Shown here piece by piece: positions 35,824-45,080 of a DNA stretch of 64,000 nt (position 1 is its first letter; each line of letters begins with the position of its first letter). The stretch lies in contig NZ_QQBB01000001.1 in NCBI RefSeq assembly GCF_003350535.1, forward strand, positions 124,001 to 188,000, given 5' to 3'. Source of the DNA: Microvirga subterranea (GTDB taxonomy: Bacteria; Pseudomonadota; Alphaproteobacteria; Rhizobiales; Beijerinckiaceae). The position numbers were made by a program, and so were the translations under genes. The notes under the pieces were generated by a model. That model was not told the DNA's origin. It did not search any database and worked only from the letters and a program-made list of their open reading frames with translations.

Positions 35824-36402
35824 TCAGCGCTTGGTCCGTTTGATGCTTCCGGTCGTCGTGACGTCGCCGGTGTTCGCCGCCAGCTTGCTCTTCGATTCAA
35901 GGCCGGCCGTGCTCCATGCGGTGTTCACGCCGGGATGCAGATTGGCAACGAGCTTGCGCGTCTCCTTCGACAGGGATTTTCCGGCCTGCGACAGAGGCGT
36001 GAAATCCGCAAGCTTGTGACGCTCTCCGGGCTTGCCGGTGAACACCCGCAGCCCATCGGGAAACATCACCATGTCGCCAGGACGCAGGGTGCTGTCGGCC
36101 ATGAGAGCGGGAACGGGATTGTCGATCTCGCCTGGCGCCTTCGGCTTGTCCGGCATCTTGATGGCGATCGGTTCGGCAGGAGCGGGTTTCGGACGCACAG
36201 GCTTCGGCCGGGGCTGGGTGAAGGCCGGCACGGACTCCTCGAAAGGACGGTAGGCTGGCGCCGGTGCGGAGGGCGGGGCGAACAGGCGCAGGAATCCGAA
36301 GAGGCCCTCGGCATGGGCCGGCACCGTCACGATCCCAGCTGCAAGGATCATGCCCGCCGATAGGAGACGCCGACGCATCACCTGTCTCAAGATCTTCCGC
36401 AT
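35824..36402 (-). CDS. Exported proline-rich protein of unknown function
   Basis: A 192-residue protein with a signal peptide (basic start MRKILRQVMRRRLLSAG, hydrophobic core, cleavage near PAHA-EG), then a Pro/Lys-rich linker (FTQPRPKPVRPKPAPAEP). The conserved-looking C-terminal half has LRPGDMVMFPDGLRVFTGKPG and SKETRKLVANLHPGVN. I do not recognise the family. GGGAGACGAG upstream supports the ATG at 36402. Its position after a c-di-GMP protein is suggestive only. Confidence 0.7.
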   Translation of the reverse strand: MRKILRQVMRRRLLSAGMILAAGIVTVPAHAEGLFGFLRLFAPPSAPAPAYRPFEESVPAFTQPRPKPVRPKPAPAEPIAIKMPDKPKAPGEIDNPVPALMADSTLRPGDMVMFPDGLRVFTGKPGERHKLADFTPLSQAGKSLSKETRKLVANLHPGVNTAWSTAGLESKSKLAANTGDVTTTGSIKRTKR

Positions 36403-36746
36403 CGCTCGTCTCCCGTGTTTTCGAGCAACGTGGCTAAGCTGCGCGGGTTCCCGCCCCTGCACCCCGCAAATTCGGAGTATGTGAACGTGCTGCGGCCAAC
36501 CCGCCTCCGGCTTTCGGATGACGCCTCGGGCACCCAAGTACGGCGGTGCTTCGGCATGTCGACCGGAAACGATCCGTTTGCTGACAGTGCAGACATCCGC
36601 CGGAAAATGCTCGCTCCGAACGGCAGCGCGTCGCGCCGAGCCGAACGGGTACGCCGCCATGCTCCAGGATCCGTCCGGCCTCGCGGACGAACCAAACCTC
36701 GCCTGCGAACGTTCGGCTCTCACACTCACGCAGGAGAGAAATCGTC
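36403..36746. other. Divergent intergenic region
   Basis: This 344-nt stretch lies between the exported proline-rich protein gene and the DUF4142 gene, which point away from each other, so it should contain both promoters. I see no gene or structured element in it. Confidence 0.5.
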
Positions 36747-37475
36747 ATGTCGCGCCGTCTTGTCGTCGCCGGTCTTGCCGCCGCCATCAGTCTTCCGGCC
36801 TTCGCCCAGGGGGTTCAGCAGAACCAGGCCATCCCCTATCAGGTGAATCCACAACCCGCGGAAACGCAGACCAACCAGTCCCTCGGCACCAATGCGCAGC
36901 AGCGCGAGCAGCGGACCCAGCAGGGCGGCGCGCCGCAGGATACGCAGACGCCCAATCGCCAGGGCCAGGCCAGCGCGCCGGCGGCGCAAGGCCAGCAGGC
37001 CTCGCAGGCCGACCGGCAGTATATCCAGCAGGTTCTGGCGGTGAGCACCGTGTCGCTCCAGCAGGCGAACTTCGCGCTCACCAAGGCGCAGAATCCGCGT
37101 GTGAAGCAGTTCGCGGAATTCGAGATCGGCGAGCAGAACACCATCCAGGACGTTCTTCACTCCTTCGCCGACCCTGCAGCGACCGCATCGACCACTCGGG
37201 GTGCGCAGCAGGCGGCCTCGACGGCACCCGAACTGCCGCCGCAGGACGCAGCCGCGATGGAGAAGCTGTCCAAGGCTCAGGGCGGCCCCGCATTCGATCG
37301 CGACTTCGTGGCCATGCAGATCGAAGGGCACCGGAAGCTGCTCTCGCTTCAGGAGCAGTATCTCAAGGCGAATTCCGGGAATCGGGAATCCGTGAATCTC
37401 GCGAAGCTCGCCCGCGGACAGGTCCAGGAACACCTGGCGCTGCTGCAGTCGATCGAGCAGGAGCTTGGCCGATAA
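36747..37475 (+). CDS. DUF4142 exported protein
   Basis: A 242-residue protein with a signal peptide (MSRRLVVAGLAAAISLPAFAQG) and a long Gln/Ala/Pro-rich low-complexity region (about 22-85). A DUF4142 helical-bundle domain follows (ADRQYIQQVLAVSTVSLQQANFALTKAQNPRVKQFAEFEI ... FDRDFVAMQIEGHRKLLSL). The domain has a ferritin-like fold; the role is unknown, with periplasmic stress proposed. AGGAGAGA upstream gives a good ribosome-binding site. Confidence 0.85.
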   Translation: MSRRLVVAGLAAAISLPAFAQGVQQNQAIPYQVNPQPAETQTNQSLGTNAQQREQRTQQGGAPQDTQTPNRQGQASAPAAQGQQASQADRQYIQQVLAVSTVSLQQANFALTKAQNPRVKQFAEFEIGEQNTIQDVLHSFADPAATASTTRGAQQAASTAPELPPQDAAAMEKLSKAQGGPAFDRDFVAMQIEGHRKLLSLQEQYLKANSGNRESVNLAKLARGQVQEHLALLQSIEQELGR

Positions 37476-37591
37476 GTCATCAGTCCCGGCGCCCCGTTGC
37501 AGGCACGCGGCGCCGGAACCCCCTTTCCGGACGAGGCGTTGGCCTTCCGAGTTGCGGGCATCAGGCCCGCCCTACCAAGAGAGGAAACCCG

Positions 37592-38209
37592 ATGGCGCAG
37601 GACAAGCGGGGCCGTCCCCCGGAACCCGATGTGGACGAGGTCATGAACGAGGTGCAGGCCGAGGAAACGGGCGACGATTTCGTCGCCGGTCCAACTGCCC
37701 GCAACGATGTCGGCAACACCAAGCGTGCTGCCGCCAAGGCCACCGGCATCATGGGCGCCTCGAAGAAGCTCGATCCCGATCTCGACATCAGCCGCATCGA
37801 CGACGGACGGGTGACGAGCGGATCGGCGGCCGGCATTCACTCCTTCAAGGAGGTCCCGCCCGAGGACGGCGCCGGCGACACCCGCATGACCCTCTCCAAC
37901 GCGGAGATCGCCGAGGGCGTGCCGACCACCGCCAACAAGAGCCCGGCGCAGCGGGCAGCCCGCACGGATGCTCCCGCCGGCCCGAGCGGCATGAGCGGCG
38001 GAGCAGCCTCCCGCGCCCGGGTTCCGGCTCCCGGCAACGCGGTCGACGTTCCCAAGGGCACACTGGTGCGAGGGCATCCGACGGCGAGCCAGTCGGGCGG
38101 TAAGTCCACTTCCTCGACCGGCGACGAGAAGCCGCCGAAACGTTCCGCTCGGGCCGGCGGTCCGCAGACAGAGCGGCCGCTGTCGAAAGGCGGCACCGAG
38201 GAGCGGTAA
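37592..38209 (+). CDS. Hydrophilic disordered protein of unknown function (205 aa)
   Basis: No family is recognised. The product is rich in Ala, Gly, Pro, Ser and charged residues, with short motifs (RPPEPDVDEVMNEVQAEETGDDF, LDPDLDISRIDDGRVTSG) and a basic C-terminus. GAGAGGAAA precedes the ATG at 37592. It resembles other small disordered proteins in this window (14663, 14393, 39610), which may belong to a general stress regulon. It is followed by a strong hairpin at 38232. Confidence 0.65.
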   Translation: MAQDKRGRPPEPDVDEVMNEVQAEETGDDFVAGPTARNDVGNTKRAAAKATGIMGASKKLDPDLDISRIDDGRVTSGSAAGIHSFKEVPPEDGAGDTRMTLSNAEIAEGVPTTANKSPAQRAARTDAPAGPSGMSGGAASRARVPAPGNAVDVPKGTLVRGHPTASQSGGKSTSSTGDEKPPKRSARAGGPQTERPLSKGGTEER

Positions 38210-38231
38210 GCTCAGATCTTTCCAAGTAACG

Positions 38232-38266
38232 AGAGCGGGAGGCACGGCGCCTCCCGCTCTGCTTCT
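38232..38266 (+). terminator. Hairpin terminator after the 205-aa gene
   Basis: A perfect 12-bp stem (AGAGCGGGAGGC with GCCTCCCGCTCT, 38232-38260) with a five-base loop lies 23 nt after the stop. The tail is GCTTCT rather than a pure T-run, so termination may be incomplete. Confidence 0.7.
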
Positions 38267-38402
38267 CATGCATGCTGCGCATGCGAGCCCGTCCTGGCCA
38301 GCATGCCTCCGCCGATCTCCGGATGACACCGGACCACCTCTGCCTTTATGCATCGTTCAGCCGCGTCAACGGCGACGCAACAAAGGTTACGAGGAAACAG
38401 CC

Positions 38403-39491
38403 ATGGACAGAAGAAAAGTACTCAAGGGGGCAGGTCTGGCGGCAGCCGCCGGGATGGTCGGCTCGCCCGCCATCGCGCAATCCCAGCCGGAGATCCGCTG
38501 GCGCATGGCCTCGGCCTATCCGAAGAGCCTCGACACCCTCTACGGCGCCGGCGAGATGATCTCCAAGCGCGTGGCTGCCGCCACCGACAACAAGTTCCAG
38601 ATCCAGGTCTTCGCCGCAGGCGAACTCGTCGGCGCGCTCCAGACCCTGGACGCGACGCAGAACGGCACGGTCGAGTGCTCCTACACCCTGTCGAGCTTCT
38701 TCATCGGCAAGGACCCGACCTTCATGTTCGACACCTCCGTGCCGTGGGGCATGAACGTGCGCCAGCACAATGCCTGGATGTACTACGGCGGCGGTCTCGA
38801 CCTCGTTCGCGAGTTCATGAAGGACTACAGCGTCTATCCGATCCCGGCGGGCCAGACCGGCGCCCAGATGGGCGGCTGGTTCCGGAAGGAGATCAAATCC
38901 ATCGAGGACCTGAAGGGCCTCAAGATGCGTATCGCCGGCATGGGCGGTCAGATCATGGCGAAGCTCGGCGTGGTGCCGCAGGTGCTGGCCGCTGGCGACA
39001 TCTACCCGGCGCTCGAGCGCGGCACCCTCGACGCGGTCGAGTTCTCCGGCCCGCACGACGACGAGAAGCTCGGCTTCGTGAAGGTCGCCCAATACTACTA
39101 TTACCCGGGCTTCTGGGAAGGCGGCGCGCAGCCCTCGCTCTATGTGAACATGGACAAGTGGAACTCCCTGCCGGACAACTACAAGGCCATTCTGGAAGCC
39201 GCCTGCGCGGAGGCCAACGCCATGTGCGTGGCCAAGTACGACGCGCAGAACGCGGAGGCGATCCGCCGTCTCGTCGGACAGGGCGTGCAACTGCGCCCCT
39301 TCCCGAAGGACGTGATGGAGCAGAGCTACAAGGAAGCCTTCCGGCTCTACAGCGAACTCGCCGCTTCGAATCCGAAGTTCAAGAAGGTGTACGATTCCTG
39401 GAGCGCGTTCCGCGAGAAGGAGCTGACCTGGTTCCGCATCGCCGAGCTGCCGTTCGACTATTTCGTCAATTCCCAGCCGGTCCAGCGCTGA
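38403..39491 (+). CDS. TRAP transporter solute-binding protein (DctP family), orphan
   Basis: A 362-residue periplasmic protein with a twin-arginine signal (RRKVLKGAGLAAAAG). The DctP signatures include KSLDTLYGAGEMISKRV, LKGLKMRIAGMGGQIMAKLG and ALERGTLDAVEFSGPHDDEKLGF. The last block resembles alpha-keto-acid binders such as TakP, so 2-oxo acids are a reasonable guess. No DctQ or DctM membrane genes are nearby, so it must work with permeases encoded elsewhere. The preceding terminator suggests its own promoter. Confidence 0.9.
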   Translation: MDRRKVLKGAGLAAAAGMVGSPAIAQSQPEIRWRMASAYPKSLDTLYGAGEMISKRVAAATDNKFQIQVFAAGELVGALQTLDATQNGTVECSYTLSSFFIGKDPTFMFDTSVPWGMNVRQHNAWMYYGGGLDLVREFMKDYSVYPIPAGQTGAQMGGWFRKEIKSIEDLKGLKMRIAGMGGQIMAKLGVVPQVLAAGDIYPALERGTLDAVEFSGPHDDEKLGFVKVAQYYYYPGFWEGGAQPSLYVNMDKWNSLPDNYKAILEAACAEANAMCVAKYDAQNAEAIRRLVGQGVQLRPFPKDVMEQSYKEAFRLYSELAASNPKFKKVYDSWSAFREKELTWFRIAELPFDYFVNSQPVQR

Positions 39492-39609
39492 CCGGCACGG
39501 AGGCGGCGCGGATCACGCGCCGCCTCTTTCAGCTTGGCCTGGATCGCAGGCCGTCCTGATGCGTTGTCTCTGCGACAGGGGAATGTGGATCCCCGAAACG
39601 GAGCACGAT

Positions 39610-39774
39610 ATGCAGGACAAGCACAGCAAGCAGGAAAAGGCCCAGGTCAAGTCCGGTAAGAAGGACGAGAAGCTGCCGGAGAATTCCAAGAAGGCCCTCG
39701 ACGAGAAGCTCGACGAAGGCGTGGAGGAAACCTTCCCGGCCAGCGATCCGGTCTCCGTCAAGATCACCAAGTAA
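39610..39774 (+). CDS. Small lysine/glutamate-rich protein with ETFPASDP motif (54 aa)
   Basis: A 54-residue, highly charged protein whose C-terminal half reads LDEGVEETFPASDPVSVKI. I have seen this EETFPASDP motif in short alphaproteobacterial proteins of unknown function. A GGAG near 39599 supports the ATG at 39610; an ATG at 39583 would add nine residues. It has no membrane segment or cysteine. A stress-related role is guessed only from composition. Confidence 0.7.
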   Translation: MQDKHSKQEKAQVKSGKKDEKLPENSKKALDEKLDEGVEETFPASDPVSVKITK

Positions 39775-39832
39775 GTGCGCCTCCCTTCGGCAGGCCCCGG
39801 AAGCGACGTGCACCGGGGCTCATCCGCTTTCG

Positions 39833-40702
39833 TCAGCTGCGGCTCGCAACCGCCACCCCGAGCGCCGCCAAGCCCATCCCGATCATCTGCACGAGGTTCA
39901 GGGTCTCGCCGAACAGCGCGAAGGCCATAAGCGCGGCGACCGGTGGCACCAGGTAGAGCAGCGTCGCGACGCCCACGACGGCGCCCCGGCGGATCAGGAA
40001 GAGCAGCAGCCCGATGGCTCCGATCGACAGGCCGAACACCGCCCAGGCCAGCGCCCCCAGGACGGGCAGCGTGAACTCGATCTCGCCCGTCTCCGTCAGC
40101 AGGACGAGCGGCAGCGTGACGGCGGCGGCGCCCATGAACTGCACGGCCGCATTGACCCGCAGGTCGAGCGCGCCGCCGGTGCGTTTCTGCCAGATCGTCC
40201 CGAGGGTGATAGACAGCATGCCCAGCAGGCAGATGAAGAGCGCGAACGGCGGCACGCCACCGTCGCCGAGCTTCGGCAGCACCACGAGGGAAGCCCCCAT
40301 GAAGCCGATGCCGATCCCGGTCCAGCGCCGCACGGACACCGCCTCGCCCAGGAGCGGGCCCGCGAGCAGCCCGGTCACGAGGGGCTGGAGCCCCGCCACG
40401 AGGGCGGAGATGCCGGCCGGCAGGCCATGCTTTACGGACCAGAACACGCCGCCGAGATAGAAGCCGTGGAGAAGGACGCCGGCCACAAGCCCGTTTCGCC
40501 ATTCCTGCCACGTCCGGGGCCAGGGGGCGCGGGCCGCCAGGACGAGAAGGACCAGAACCAGAATGGCGAGCAGATAGCGGACGAAAAGAAAGGTCAGCGG
40601 CTCCGCATGGGGCGCCACGATCCGGGCGACGATGAAGCCGGTCGCCCAGATCAGGACGAAGAGCGGCGGCGCAAGACGGGCGAGGAGGGACGCATGGGGC
40701 AT
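39833..40702 (-). CDS. EamA/DMT-family transporter
   Basis: A 289-residue protein with ten membrane segments arranged as two EamA repeats (about 10-140 and 150-285). Typical elements are IWATGFIVARIVAPHAEPLTFLFVRYLLA, ALVAGLQPLVTGLLAGPLLGEAV and LYLVPPVAALMAFALFGE. Drug/metabolite exporters of this type excrete amino acids or other small metabolites; the substrate is unknown. It stands alone, divergent from the yihY-type gene. Confidence 0.9.
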   Translation of the reverse strand: MPHASLLARLAPPLFVLIWATGFIVARIVAPHAEPLTFLFVRYLLAILVLVLLVLAARAPWPRTWQEWRNGLVAGVLLHGFYLGGVFWSVKHGLPAGISALVAGLQPLVTGLLAGPLLGEAVSVRRWTGIGIGFMGASLVVLPKLGDGGVPPFALFICLLGMLSITLGTIWQKRTGGALDLRVNAAVQFMGAAAVTLPLVLLTETGEIEFTLPVLGALAWAVFGLSIGAIGLLLFLIRRGAVVGVATLLYLVPPVAALMAFALFGETLNLVQMIGMGLAALGVAVASRS

Positions 40703-40889
40703 CGTGAGGATCCGGGTGCCCCACGCGAGTAGCCGACCCGCCTCGCAACTGCAATCGCCGCCGAGGGAAATCGCCGGACGGGGCTTTGAGCTTTGCCGTG
40801 CGGCGCCTAGAACTCATGAGGGGCGTCCGGGAACTTCTCTTGTCCAGGTCGGTCTTCGCGCCATCTCCAGCCGCTCGGAGAAATGACTG

Positions 40890-41777
40890 TTGAACCGTCT
40901 GCGCCTCTATCTCGAGATCCTCGCCATCACGGCCAGCCGTTTCGTGCTGCACGACGCCTGGGCGATCGCAAGCCACATCGCGCTGTCGGTCCTCACCTCC
41001 ATGTTTCCGTTCCTGATCCTGATGACGGCGCTGGCGGGTCTGTTCGGCACCGGATCCCTGGCCGACGAGGCCGCCGACATCATCCTGGAGGCCTGGCCGA
41101 AGGAGGTCGCGGGGCCGATCGCCGGCGAGGTCCACCACATCCTGACCGGACGGCGCAGCGACGTCCTGACGATCGGCCTCGTCCTTGCTCTCTACTTCGC
41201 GTCGAGCGGCGTCGAGAGCCTTCGGGTGGGCCTCAACCGCGCCTACGGGGTGCGCGAGACGCGGGCCTGGTGGCTGACCCGGCTCGAATCCATCGCCTTC
41301 GTGATCGGCGGCGCGCTCGTGATGCTGGCGCTGGCCTTCCTCGTGGTGCTCGGCCCCTTCGTGTGGCGCGGGATCCTCTACTGGGTGCCGGCCCTCGCCC
41401 GGTTCGGCAACATCATCGATTTCCTCAGGCTCGCAGTCGCGACCGTCGTCATCGTTGCGGGGCTCCTGATCGCCCACAAGCTCGTGCCCGCCGGCCGAAG
41501 AAGCTTCCGCTCGGTGCTGCCCGGGGTCGGCGTGACGCTGCTGCTCTGGCTCCTCGGCGGCGTCGGATTCGGGTGGTATCTCGACTCGTTTCCCGGCGCT
41601 TATGCCTCGACCTATGGCGGGCTCGCCACCGCCATGGTGGCGCTCATCTTCCTCTACACCCTCGGGGCGATCTTCCTGTTCGGCGGCGAGCTCAACGGCA
41701 CGATCATCCTGGCCAAGCGCCGGCGCCTCAACACGGAGCCGAAGCCTCCCCTGACAGACGTGATCGCCATGCCCTGA
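40890..41777 (+). CDS. YihY/BrkB family membrane protein
   Basis: A 295-residue protein with about six membrane segments and YihY hallmarks: ALSVLTSMFPFLILMTALAGLFG, SSGVESLRVGLNRAYGV and YASTYGGLATAMVALIFLYTLGAIFLFGGELNG. The function is unknown. Older annotations as ribonuclease BN are wrong for this family. The start is a TTG at 40890 with GGAG at 40876; no in-frame ATG fits. Confidence 0.88.
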   Translation: MNRLRLYLEILAITASRFVLHDAWAIASHIALSVLTSMFPFLILMTALAGLFGTGSLADEAADIILEAWPKEVAGPIAGEVHHILTGRRSDVLTIGLVLALYFASSGVESLRVGLNRAYGVRETRAWWLTRLESIAFVIGGALVMLALAFLVVLGPFVWRGILYWVPALARFGNIIDFLRLAVATVVIVAGLLIAHKLVPAGRRSFRSVLPGVGVTLLLWLLGGVGFGWYLDSFPGAYASTYGGLATAMVALIFLYTLGAIFLFGGELNGTIILAKRRRLNTEPKPPLTDVIAMP

Positions 41778-41785
41778 CATGAAGA

Positions 41786-41807
41786 CGGCCGGGCGGATGC
41801 CCGGCCG
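41786..41807. terminator. Hairpin between convergent yihY-type and cpdB genes
   Basis: A 9-bp perfect stem (CGGCCGGGC with GCCCGGCCG) with a GGAT loop lies between two convergent stops. It lacks a clear T-run but is well placed to end transcripts from both sides. Confidence 0.5.
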
Positions 41808-41830
41808 CTCCTCGATCAATCAGGCTGACG

Positions 41831-43777
41831 TCAGCCCACGATGCGGTACTTCACGAAACCTTCCGGTGCATCGCCCATCTTCTCGACCTTGATCCCGGCC
41901 GGCTGGTAGGCGGCGGCGTTCGGACCGGTCGTGAAGGTCGTGGTGACGCTGGCGGGCGGTGTCACGAGGGACCAGGAGCCATCCGCCTTCGGGGCCACTT
42001 CCTTGCGCTCGATGATGAAGCGCATGATGGCGTCGCGGGTCAGGTCCGGCGCATCGAGCACGATGGTCGTGCCGTCGTTGCCCGGAAAATTGCCGCCGCC
42101 GCCGGCGCGGTAGTTGTTGGTGGCCACGATGAAGACCTGATCGTCCGTCACGGGCTTGCCGTTATAGGTCAGGTCCTTGATGCGGCGCGCATTGGCGTCG
42201 ACGAGCTTGCCGTCATTGTCGTAGCGCGAGGCCTGCGTCGGGTCGATCTTGTACTGGACGCCCGCGATCACGTCGAAATTGTAAGCCGGGAACTTCGAAT
42301 TGATCAGCTCCTGCTCGCCGCCCTTGGCCGGATCGATCTGGTTGTAGATGCCCGCCGAGCGCTCGAGCCACTCGCGCACCTGGGCGCCCGTCACCTTCAC
42401 GGCCCGGATCGTGTTCGGGTAGATGTAGATGTCGGCCATGTCCTTGATGGCGAGCGGACCGGGCTTGATCTCGGTGAAATAGTTCGGGCCGCCGCGGCCG
42501 CCCGCCTTGAAGGGCGCCGCCGCCGACAGGAGCGGCAGATCCTTGTACTGGGTGGTCTTGAGGAGATCCGCCACGTACCAGGCCTGCGCCTCGGCCACGA
42601 GCTTCACCGACGCGTCGTCGGCGACGAGCGAGTAATAGGAGTGGATCGGCACCGCCGTGCTGCCGACCGGCTCGCGGACGTATTTGAGGGTCGCATCGTG
42701 GTCGGCCTGCACGGCCGCCACCACGGCCGCCTCGGATCCGACCTTCGCCACCACCTTGCGGTCGACGCGGTCGTAGATCGGGCGCGCCTCGGTGCGGAAG
42801 TTCGCGACCTTCCAGGCGTTGCCTTCCTTGGTGAGCTCAAGGTCGACGATGCCCAGGTGACTGCCCCAGAAGCCGGCCATGACGGCGGGCTTGCCGTGGA
42901 GCGTGCCGGCCTTCACGTCGACGCCCTCGATGTTGTTGAACTCCTTGCCGCCCGGGAACACGAAGTGCTGGTGCCCGGTGAGGATCACGTCGATGCCGTC
43001 GACCTTGGCGAGATGGAGCGCCGCGTTCTCCTCGCCGCCCTTGCGCTCGCCGCCCGCGATGCCGGAATGGCAGAGCGCCACGACGATGTCGGCGCCCGCC
43101 TTCTTGAGCTCCGGCACATGCTTGTTGGCCGCATCCACGATATCGATGGTGGTGACCTTGCCGTCGAGATTGGCCTTGTCCCACTGCACGATCTGCGGCG
43201 GCACGAAGCCGATCACGCCGACCTTCAGGGTCTGCTTGGCGCCGCTCTCGTCCGTCACCTCGCGGTCGAGGACCAGCCAGGGCTTCTGAAGCGGAGTGCC
43301 GTCGGCCTTGATGGCATTGGCGCAGACGAGCGGGAATTTGGCCGCCCCAAGGGAGTTCTGCAGGAAATCGAGGCCGTAGTTGAACTCGTGGTTGCCCAGG
43401 GTGCCGCAATCGTAGTCGAGCACGTTCATGGCGGCCACGATGGGATGAACGTCGCCCTTCTTCATGCCCTTGCGATAGGCCACATAGTCGCCGAGCGGCG
43501 AACCCTGGATGATGTCGCCGTTGTCGAAGAGCAGGCTGTTCTTGGCCTCGGACCGCGCCGCCTTCACGAGGGTGGCGGTGCGCGCCAGCCCCACCGTGTC
43601 GTCGGCTGCGTCACGGTAGTAGTCGTAGGGCATGATGTTCACGTGGAGATCCGTGGTCTCCATGACGCGCAGCTTGACGACCGGGCCGGCGGCCCATCCG
43701 AGCTGAGGCATTCCCGTGAGGGCGGCGGCCGCCACGCCGGTCTGAAGGATCCGGCGGCGGGTGAAGGTCGACGTCAT
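41831..43777 (-). CDS. cpdB: 2',3'-cyclic-nucleotide 2'-phosphodiesterase/3'-nucleotidase (CpdB type)
   Basis: A 648-residue periplasmic enzyme with a twin-arginine signal (TRRRILQTGVAAAALTG). The metallophosphatase domain has ETTDLHVNIMPYDY, LFDNGDIIQGSPLGDY, TLGNHEFNYG and LTGHQH. The 5'-nucleotidase C-terminal domain includes NNYRAGGGGNFPG. YDYYRD and the domain set place it with CpdB rather than UshA. It scavenges phosphate and nucleosides from cyclic nucleotides. The ATG at 43777 is chosen because it places the Tat motif at the N-terminus. Confidence 0.92.
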   Translation of the reverse strand: MTSTFTRRRILQTGVAAAALTGMPQLGWAAGPVVKLRVMETTDLHVNIMPYDYYRDAADDTVGLARTATLVKAARSEAKNSLLFDNGDIIQGSPLGDYVAYRKGMKKGDVHPIVAAMNVLDYDCGTLGNHEFNYGLDFLQNSLGAAKFPLVCANAIKADGTPLQKPWLVLDREVTDESGAKQTLKVGVIGFVPPQIVQWDKANLDGKVTTIDIVDAANKHVPELKKAGADIVVALCHSGIAGGERKGGEENAALHLAKVDGIDVILTGHQHFVFPGGKEFNNIEGVDVKAGTLHGKPAVMAGFWGSHLGIVDLELTKEGNAWKVANFRTEARPIYDRVDRKVVAKVGSEAAVVAAVQADHDATLKYVREPVGSTAVPIHSYYSLVADDASVKLVAEAQAWYVADLLKTTQYKDLPLLSAAAPFKAGGRGGPNYFTEIKPGPLAIKDMADIYIYPNTIRAVKVTGAQVREWLERSAGIYNQIDPAKGGEQELINSKFPAYNFDVIAGVQYKIDPTQASRYDNDGKLVDANARRIKDLTYNGKPVTDDQVFIVATNNYRAGGGGNFPGNDGTTIVLDAPDLTRDAIMRFIIERKEVAPKADGSWSLVTPPASVTTTFTTGPNAAAYQPAGIKVEKMGDAPEGFVKYRIVG

Positions 43778-43855
43778 GCTGACATTCCTTGATGTGAAAC
43801 AGCGTTCGCGTAGCAGAGAACAACACAACTTTTACGATAAGGGAAGATGAGCCGG

Positions 43856-45010
43856 CTAACCCGCCTTCAGGGCCTCGTCGAGATCCCGGAACAGGTCCTC
43901 GACGTCCTCGATTCCGGTAGAGAGGCGCAGCAGGTCCGGCGGGCACGGGGTGCCCGGGCCCTCGATCGAGGCGCGGTGCTCGATGAGGCTCTCGACCCCG
44001 CCGAGGGACGTCGCGCGCTTGAAGAGGCGCACCCGCGCCGCCGTGCGGATCGCCGCCGCCTCTCCTTCCATGACTTGGATCGACAGCATGTAGCCGAAGC
44101 CGCCCTCCATCTGCCGGGTCGCGATGTCGTGGCCCGGATGCTGCGGCAGGCCGGGATAGAGCACGCGGGCGACCTTCGAATGGGCGGAGAGGCGCTCGGC
44201 CAGGGTCATGGCGCTCCTAGCCTGCGCGGCTGCACGCAGGTGCAGGGTCCGCATGCCGCGCATGAGCAGGTAGGCCTCGAAGGGGCCGAGGATGGCGCCC
44301 TGCATCTTGCGGATCGACGCGACCTTCTCCCAGAACGCATCCGCCTTGGCGCCCGCGAGCACGCCCGCCACCACGTCCGAATGCCCGTTGAGCACCTTGG
44401 TGGCCGCATGCATGACGATGTCGGCCCCGAGCGTCAGGGGCCGGGTGTGGATCGGCGAGGCCGTGGTGGAATCGACCGCGAGCCGTGCGCCTGCCGCGTG
44501 GGCGATCTCGGCCGCTGCGGCGATGTCCGTGATGGTCCAGAGCGGGTTCGACGGGGTCTCGACCCAGACCAGCTTGGTGCGGCCCGGGATCACGGCGCCG
44601 CGCAGGGCGTCGAGGTCGTCCGTCTCGACGAAGTCGACCGCGAGGCCCCAGCGCACCGCCTCGGTCATGAGCCAGCTGCGCAGGGCCCAGTACATCACCT
44701 TGGACGCCACGATGTGGTCGCCCGGGTTGAGGGCCTGGAACACGGCGGTTGCGGCCGCCATGCCGGAGGAGAACAGCAGCGCCCCGGCCCCGGCCTCCTC
44801 GAGCATCGCGAGCACGCCCTCGGCCTCGCGGATCGTGGCGTTGTCGGGACGGCCATAGACGTAGCCGGACGAATAGGCGTTGTCCTCGTCGCGGATGTAG
44901 GTGGTCGCCACATGGATCGGCGGCACCACCGCCTTCGTGATCGGGTCCACATGGCCCATGGCCTGCGCGGCGAGACTGCGTTTGGACCATTGCAGGCGAT
45001 CGGACGACAT
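43856..45010 (-). CDS. Cys/Met-metabolism PLP enzyme (cystathionine gamma-synthase family)
   Basis: A 384-residue fold-type I PLP enzyme. YGRPDNATIREAEGVLAMLEE, SSGMAAATAVFQAL, VWVETPSNPLW and ATKVLNGHSDVVAG (with the PLP Lys) are all typical, and the end has SLGGVESLIEHRAS. It may be a cystathionine gamma-synthase, a beta-lyase or an O-acetylhomoserine sulfhydrylase; the sequence alone does not decide. A GGAGG site supports the ATG at 45010. It is divergent from tspO, while metX lies about 10 kb away. Confidence 0.85.
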   Translation of the reverse strand: MSSDRLQWSKRSLAAQAMGHVDPITKAVVPPIHVATTYIRDEDNAYSSGYVYGRPDNATIREAEGVLAMLEEAGAGALLFSSGMAAATAVFQALNPGDHIVASKVMYWALRSWLMTEAVRWGLAVDFVETDDLDALRGAVIPGRTKLVWVETPSNPLWTITDIAAAAEIAHAAGARLAVDSTTASPIHTRPLTLGADIVMHAATKVLNGHSDVVAGVLAGAKADAFWEKVASIRKMQGAILGPFEAYLLMRGMRTLHLRAAAQARSAMTLAERLSAHSKVARVLYPGLPQHPGHDIATRQMEGGFGYMLSIQVMEGEAAAIRTAARVRLFKRATSLGGVESLIEHRASIEGPGTPCPPDLLRLSTGIEDVEDLFRDLDEALKAG

Positions 45011-45080
45011 GGGAACCTCCGGGAGCGGGGTGGGTTTGGGATGAGAACAGCGAAGCTCATCCATTAAAGGGAATTGCGGA

